From: Desertimonas sp963732335
Lineage (GTDB): Bacteria; Actinomycetota; Acidimicrobiia; Acidimicrobiales; Ilumatobacteraceae
Reading direction: 5' to 3'
Assembly (NCBI GenBank): GCA_963732335.1
Contig: CAVSZO010000005.1
Location: forward strand, 124,001 to 188,000
DNA length: 64,000 bases
Shown here: one piece after another, positions 59,992-64,000 of the stretch
How positions within the stretch are numbered: position 1 is the stretch's first letter
How the letters are laid out: the number at the start of each line of letters is the position of its first letter
Notes under the pieces: model-generated
Database searches by the model: none
What the model saw: only the letters and a program-made list of their open reading frames with translations
Told to the model about the DNA's origin: nothing
Translations under genes and position numbers: made by a program

Positions 59992-60626
59992 GCCGCGGCC
60001 TGCAGCGTCTGCAGCGACTTGACCATGGCCTTGGGCAGGCGGGCGGCGAGGAGACCGGCGTCGACGGCGCGGGCGATCGCCGGGTCGACGGCGACCTCGG
60101 CGACGACGGGTGCGCCAATGGCGCGGGAGACATCCGACGCCGTCAGGCTGCGCCCCGGTTCTTCGACGAGCACGACTCCGTCGGGTCGTGGCAGCCGGCT
60201 GGCGCGCAACAGCGACAGGTAGCACGCCCTCGTGACGAGCAGACCACGGGCCGGCTCGGCGAGCAGGGCTGCTGGCGGCGCTCCACAGCCGGCGTCGACG
60301 ATGACCTCGAGCGGCGAGGTGGCGAGGAAGGTGCGCAGCGCCGGCCAGCGCGCCGACTCCCGGGGGATCGTCGCCGGTCCGCGAGGGACGAGGCGGGTGG
60401 TGCGGCCGATGGTGGATGCGAGGTCGAGGACCGAGCGTTCCGGGGCGTCGGAGGCGAACCAGTCACTGAGACCCTGACCGCACGGCTCGGGCACGCCGAG
60501 GGCGGCGGGCAGCTCGCCGTCGAGATCGATCAACAGCGAGTCGATCGATGAACCGAGGGCGAGGGCGGCGGCGACGACGGTGGTCCCGCTGCCTCCTTTC
60601 GCCGACCAACAGACGGTGAGCGTCAT
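59988..60626 (-). CDS. CpaE/Ssd-like ParA-family protein of the Tad locus
   Basis: About 212 residues from ATG 60626; the frame is open to 60716, but MTLTVCWSAKGGSGTTVVAA begins directly at the deviant Walker A. The motif has the ParA/MinD signature Lys (K-G-G) but Thr-Thr in place of Lys-Thr, as is common in CpaE proteins. DSLLIDLDGELPAALG and LEVIVDAGCGAPPAALLA are the other nucleotide-site strands. Mycobacterial Rv3660c (Ssd) holds the same position before tadA. It probably localises the pilus machine. Confidence 0.85.
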   Translation of the reverse strand: MTLTVCWSAKGGSGTTVVAAALALGSSIDSLLIDLDGELPAALGVPEPCGQGLSDWFASDAPERSVLDLASTIGRTTRLVPRGPATIPRESARWPALRTFLATSPLEVIVDAGCGAPPAALLAEPARGLLVTRACYLSLLRASRLPRPDGVVLVEEPGRSLTASDVSRAIGAPVVAEVAVDPAIARAVDAGLLAARLPKAMVKSLQTLQAAA

Positions 60627-60804
60627 CGTGACCTCCCGGGTGCGCGCCTCAACGGCGACGTCGTCCGGGGGAATGTCGGTGGCGGCGACGCTACGGCCGG
60701 CGTGGGCGATCGCCAACGCCGGTCATCAAAAGGTGTTCCGCGGAGCGGCCTGCACCGATTCGGTCCGCGTCGCTCCGCAGATCAGGCTTGCAGCGGGCGC
60801 CGGG

Positions 60805-62040
60805 CTAGAAGCCGCTGCAGCAGTACGGCGCCTCGGGCACGGCGAACAGCGCATCGGCGACCGGCACCATCGAGTGGTTGCGCACCTCGACCCGACCGGC
60901 GGCGGCAAGCGAGCTCCACGACGTGCCGCCGAGGTAGGCCGCCGACAGTTGAGCGATGTCGACGAGGAGGTCGGGGTGGGCCTCGTCACCGAGACGCTTG
61001 GCGCCGGCCGCCGACACGCTCCACACTCCCGTTGTTGTGCGGCAGCAGCGTGTCCTCGACACCGATCGCCACGGAACCGTCGACGTCGGCGAAGCGCCGC
61101 GCCGTGAACGCCGCGTCGACGTCGAGCAGGCGGAGCCATTGCTCGTCGAAGAGCCACTTCTGGCGGTAGGCACGAGTGTCGGCGACGGCGAACTGGATGA
61201 CGTCGTCGACGGGACGCTCCTCGGCGTACCACTCGTCGACCAGATCGACGTTGCAGAGGTAGTCCCACAGGGCGAGCTCGACCGCTGGCGTCAGCGCCCC
61301 ACAGGTCGTAGACCTCGCCGGCACCGCGGGGTGGCGTCGAGCGCGCTTCGACCCACTTCACGCTGTAGTGGACCCATCCGTCGTCGACGCCGTCGGCGGA
61401 GGTGTGCACGGCGACGAACTCGGCGTCACCGCCGAGCTCCATCGCCTTCTCGAGGTAGCGCCGCCACATCCACTCCGGGCGCTTGAGCACCCCGGGGCGC
61501 CGGGCAGCCCGGTCGTACACGTCGACGACCGTCGGGAGAATCTCGTCGGGACGGAGCAGGCGCATCGTCCCTCCGGTCGCCGCCCCGGTGATCGGAAGGG
61601 CGTCCCGAGGTGTGATCGTCGCCTCGGCGCTGCGACCGGCGAGCCCGAAGCCGAAGCGTTGGTAGATGCGCGTCTCGCTGGCGCGCAGGCTGGCGAGGAC
61701 CTGGCCGCGATCGACCGCGTCGGTGAGCAGGCGAGTCATCAACTCGCGCATCAACCCGCGACGACGGTGAGTGCTGAGCACCCCGACGCGTGTGACGCCG
61801 CTGGTGGGCAGCCACGCCCCACCGGGGACGAGCGTGTCGAAGCGGAAACCGGCGACGTGGGCGACGCACCGGCTCGCCATCCCATGCGGACAGCGAATCG
61901 GAGCCCTCCCAGGACGGGATCCGTTCGGGCTTGCCCCAGTCATCGTCGCTGACCGGCGCTTGCATCAACGCGCTTGACACCGTGGCGCTGGCGAGGCGGT
62001 ACTCCTCGGGCGCGGTGACGCGGATCTCGATGCCGTCCAT
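60805..62040 (-). CDS. Eis-like N-acetyltransferase with SCP2-type domain (three frameshifts)
   Basis: About 410 residues. An N-terminal GNAT domain (EIRVTAPEEYRLASATVSSA) changes frame near 61870 to CVAHVAGFRFDTLVPGGAWL, then GVTRVGVLSTHRRRGLMREL (acetyl-CoA motif V-x-x-x-x-R-R-R-G-L) and TRIYQRFGFGLAGRSAEATI. A second GNAT-like domain follows with shifts near 61305 and 61035, then an SCP2-like C-terminus ending in APYCCSGF; a free C-terminal carboxylate is used for catalysis in Eis. Relatives acetylate aminoglycosides or peptides; the native substrate here is unknown. All three breaks fit one extra base. Confidence 0.85.
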
Positions 62041-62106
62041 CACCGCATCGTCGCATGATCGGAACCGACCCGACGGTTCGGTTTCGCGTGCGCGAGCATC
62101 AGCGTC

Positions 62107-62601
62107 GTGGACTGGCACCTTGCTCAACTCAACGTCGGCCGGCTACGAGCCCCGATCGACGATCCGATCATCGCCGAGTTCAAGGGCGCCCTCGACCGCA
62201 TCAACGCCTTGGCGGATCGGACGTCCGGATTCGTGTGGCGGCTACAGACGGAGGAGGGCAACGCCACGTCGCTGCACCCCATCGACGACGACGAGTTGAT
62301 CGCCATCAACATGTCGGTGTGGGAGTCGATCGAGGCGCTCGCCGACTACGTCTACCGCTCCGACCACACGGCGTTCCTGCGTCGCCGGCGGGAGTGGTTC
62401 GAGCGCTACGGCAAGTCGTACCTCGTGCTGTGGTGGGTACCCGCCGGCCACATCCCGTCGATCGACGAGGCGCTCGAACGCCTCGACGAGCTCGAGGCCC
62501 ATGGACCGACCGACGCGGCGTTCACGTTCGCCACGCGCTTCGCCCCGCCCGGCACCGACGTCGAGCCGATCGTCGACGAGCGCGACGCCTGCCCCGCCTG
62601 A
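62107..62601 (+). CDS. DUF3291-family protein
   Basis: A 164-residue intact cytoplasmic protein with a GTG start at 62107. It shows the family's alpha/beta-barrel features: HLAQLNVGRLRAPIDDPIIA, RTSGFVWRLQTEEG, NMSVWESIEALADYVYRSDH and YLVLWWVPAGHIPSIDEALE with FTFATRFAPP at the end. Structurally related dimeric barrels include heme-degrading and antibiotic-synthesis monooxygenases, but DUF3291 has no assigned reaction that I know. It stands alone between two minus-strand genes. Confidence 0.85.
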   Translation: MDWHLAQLNVGRLRAPIDDPIIAEFKGALDRINALADRTSGFVWRLQTEEGNATSLHPIDDDELIAINMSVWESIEALADYVYRSDHTAFLRRRREWFERYGKSYLVLWWVPAGHIPSIDEALERLDELEAHGPTDAAFTFATRFAPPGTDVEPIVDERDACPA

Positions 62602-62605
62602 CGGA

Positions 62606-63547
62606 CTAGACGGCGAGGAGGTCGCGGGCGCCGGTGTCGCTCGACGGGTGGCGCAGCTTGCTCATCGCCCGCGCCTCGATCTGACGGATGCGCTCGCGGG
62701 TGAGGTTGAAGTGCTCGCCGACCTCCTCGAGCGTGCGCGGCTCGCCCCGATCGAGGCCGAAACGGAGCTTGAGGATCTCCCGCTCGCGGTCGTCGAGCGG
62801 CGCCAACAGGCGGGCGATCTCCTCGGGCAGCAGCGCGGTGGCGGCGACCTCGAACGGTGACTCGGCGGAGCGGTCCTCGACGACGTCGCCGAGCTCGGCG
62901 TCGCCGTCCTCGCGCAGCGGCTCGGACAACGACAACGGCTCGGCGGCGAAGCGCAGCGCCTCGGTGACCTTGTCCTCGGGCATCTCGACCTCGCGGGCGA
63001 GCTCGGCGAGCGTCGCCGGGCGGCCGTACTTCAACTCGAGGCGCGAGCGAGCCTTCTGCAAGCGGGCGAGGGTGTCGCCGGCATGGACCGGGAGGCGGAT
63101 CGTGCGACCGGTGTTGGCGATGCCGCGGGTGATCGCCTGGCGGATCCACCACGTGGCATAGGTCGAGAACTTGAACCCCTTGCGCCAGTCGAACTTCTCG
63201 ACCGCATGCATCAGGCCGAGGTTGCCCTCCTGGATGAGGTCGAGCAGCGGCAGCCCGGATGCCTGGTACTTCTTGGCGATCGAGACGACGAGGCGCAGGT
63301 TCGACTGCACGAACTGGCGCTCGGCCTCCTCGCCGTGGCGGGCCGTTCGGCGCAACTCACGGCGCCGCGGCGCCGACGCGTCCTTGCCACCGTTGTCGAG
63401 CGCCTCGATGGCCTGCTTGCCTGCCTCGATCGCCTTGGCGAGGCGGACCTCGTCGTCCTTGGTCAACAAGGTGTACTGGCCAATGTCGGTGAGATACAGC
63501 CGAACGAGATCTTCGTCATCGCGGTCAACGCGATCTTTGGCCACCAC
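62606..63547 (-). CDS. Sigma-70 family RNA polymerase sigma factor (primary-like, group 2)
   Basis: About 313 residues. Region 1.2 DLVRLYLTDIGQYTLLTKDD; region 2 NLRLVVSIAKKYQASGLPLL, DLIQEGNLGLMHAVEKFDWR and KGFKFSTYATWWIRQAITRG; region 3 IRLPVHAGDTLARLQKARSR; region 4 REREILKLRFGLDRGEPRTL and EEVGEHFNLTRERIRQIEAR. The lack of a long acidic region 1.1 suggests a SigB/HrdA-like group 2 factor rather than the main sigma. GTG 63547 is chosen because aaggag precedes it; the frame is open to 63565. Confidence 0.92.
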   Translation of the reverse strand: MVAKDRVDRDDEDLVRLYLTDIGQYTLLTKDDEVRLAKAIEAGKQAIEALDNGGKDASAPRRRELRRTARHGEEAERQFVQSNLRLVVSIAKKYQASGLPLLDLIQEGNLGLMHAVEKFDWRKGFKFSTYATWWIRQAITRGIANTGRTIRLPVHAGDTLARLQKARSRLELKYGRPATLAELAREVEMPEDKVTEALRFAAEPLSLSEPLREDGDAELGDVVEDRSAESPFEVAATALLPEEIARLLAPLDDREREILKLRFGLDRGEPRTLEEVGEHFNLTRERIRQIEARAMSKLRHPSSDTGARDLLAV

Positions 63548-63753
63548 GGCTCCTTGTCCTACCAACCGGCAGCTGGTGTGTCGAGGTTTTCTCCCGTCCC
63601 CACGGGCTGAGTGGCGTCACGATACCGACAGAGCGGTGCGGGCCAACCCGGGAACCGAACGGCGTTGGCGTTCGCGCCGTCGACTGGCTTGGGCAGTACG
63701 ATTGTGCGGCGGTCGACACCAGAGGGTGGCGCCACGTTGGAGGACGATCCCCG

Positions 63754-64000
63754 ATGCAAAACGCGATTCTGAACGAACGGCGGCTCGCCGAGGCGCAGTC
63801 CGGCTGGGCGGCACCGACCCCGCCGAGCCCCGGCGGTCAGGTCTGGGCACCGCCGACCACGGCGGCGGGCGCTCCGGCGGCGCCGATCACCGACGGCCCG
63901 GTGTCGACATGGCCCGGGGCGATGACGGTCGGCGGCACGATCAAGAAGACGAGCCTGCTGTTCGTCATCCTGCTCGCTGCGGCCGTCGCCGGCTGGAACG
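63754..64000 (+). CDS. Bax-inhibitor-1/YccA-family membrane protein, N-terminal part (runs off the window)
   Basis: From ATG 63754 about 82 residues are visible: MQNAILNERRLAEAQSGWAA, a Pro/Ala/Gly-rich segment, ITDGPVSTWPGAMTVGGTIK then KTSLLFVILLAAAVAGWN, the start of the first membrane helix. This N-terminus (an N-A/P-x-L-N-E start, DGPVSTW, then helix 1) matches actinobacterial YccA/Bax-inhibitor-1-like proteins. The other membrane helices lie beyond the window. A TACGAT element is present at 63697-63702. The gene is divergent from the sigma-factor gene. Confidence 0.75.
   Translation, partial: MQNAILNERRLAEAQSGWAAPTPPSPGGQVWAPPTTAAGAPAAPITDGPVSTWPGAMTVGGTIKKTSLLFVILLAAAVAGWN

Overview
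The window is high-GC DNA (about two-thirds G+C by eye) from an actinobacterium, most likely a member of the Acidimicrobiia (Ilumatobacter-like). That placement is an inference. It rests on gene content: a MshA-type mycothiol glycosyltransferase, a SigR/RsrA redox sigma/anti-sigma pair, a Flp/Tad locus with a DUF4244 pilin, an RsiG-like protein and an LPXTG surface protein. Many promoters also look leaderless, with a TANNNT -10 element 6-10 bases before the start codon. Two blocks match gene orders I recall from mycobacteria: mshA-ybjN-proC with rex-hemACDB nearby, and holB-tmk-topA followed by tad.

Layout. 0-5.6 kb: metallophosphoesterase end, rmuC, xseA-xseB-polyprenyl synthase operon, LysM lipoprotein, a 2OG-oxygenase-like gene. 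6.0-8.3 kb: LPXTG protein with a near-identical 465-base tandem repeat and a UUCG hairpin. 8.4-12.4 kb (minus): DUF192 lipoprotein, ethylmalonyl-CoA mutase-type enzyme, aat and a 3-hydroxyacyl-CoA dehydrogenase behind a palindromic operator. 12.5-20.9 kb: S51-like peptidase, NarL/kinase pair with a divergent ABC exporter, cysteine hydrolase, LapA-like protein, DUF1269-like/HhH protein, and a MoaD-RsiG-like-XRE operon. 20.9-24.6 kb: mshA, ybjN, proC, SAM hydroxide adenosyltransferase. 24.8-32.4 kb: acyl-CoA synthetase, then rex-hemA-hemC-hemD-hemB-hemL, a C5-pathway heme operon headed by its redox regulator. 33-42 kb (minus): alpha/beta hydrolase, acyltransferase, epimerase, pseudo-phosphatase, tilS, a hidden 48-residue membrane protein, rsrA, sigR, SWIM protein and SNF2 helicase. 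42.1-42.3 kb: tRNA-Thr(CGT) and a decayed tandem copy. 42.4-47.8 kb: a secreted protein, two AI-2E family permeases, a cupredoxin lipoprotein and a beta-helix protein. 47.8-48.4 kb: no gene recognised, but a family of inverted repeats. 48.4-55.2 kb (minus): holB, tmk, topA, MMPL. 55.3-64 kb: rsgA, STAS protein, Tad pilus genes, Eis-like acetyltransferase, DUF3291 protein, a primary-type sigma factor and the start of a Bax-inhibitor-1 family gene.

A warning for any user: about sixty single-base frameshifts break otherwise normal genes, including essential ones (hemA, hemB, hemC). Nearly all fit one extra base, and both sides of each break keep good coding sequence. The simplest reading is uncorrected insertion errors of a long-read assembly, not gene decay. 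I therefore annotate whole genes across the breaks and give the break position in each entry.
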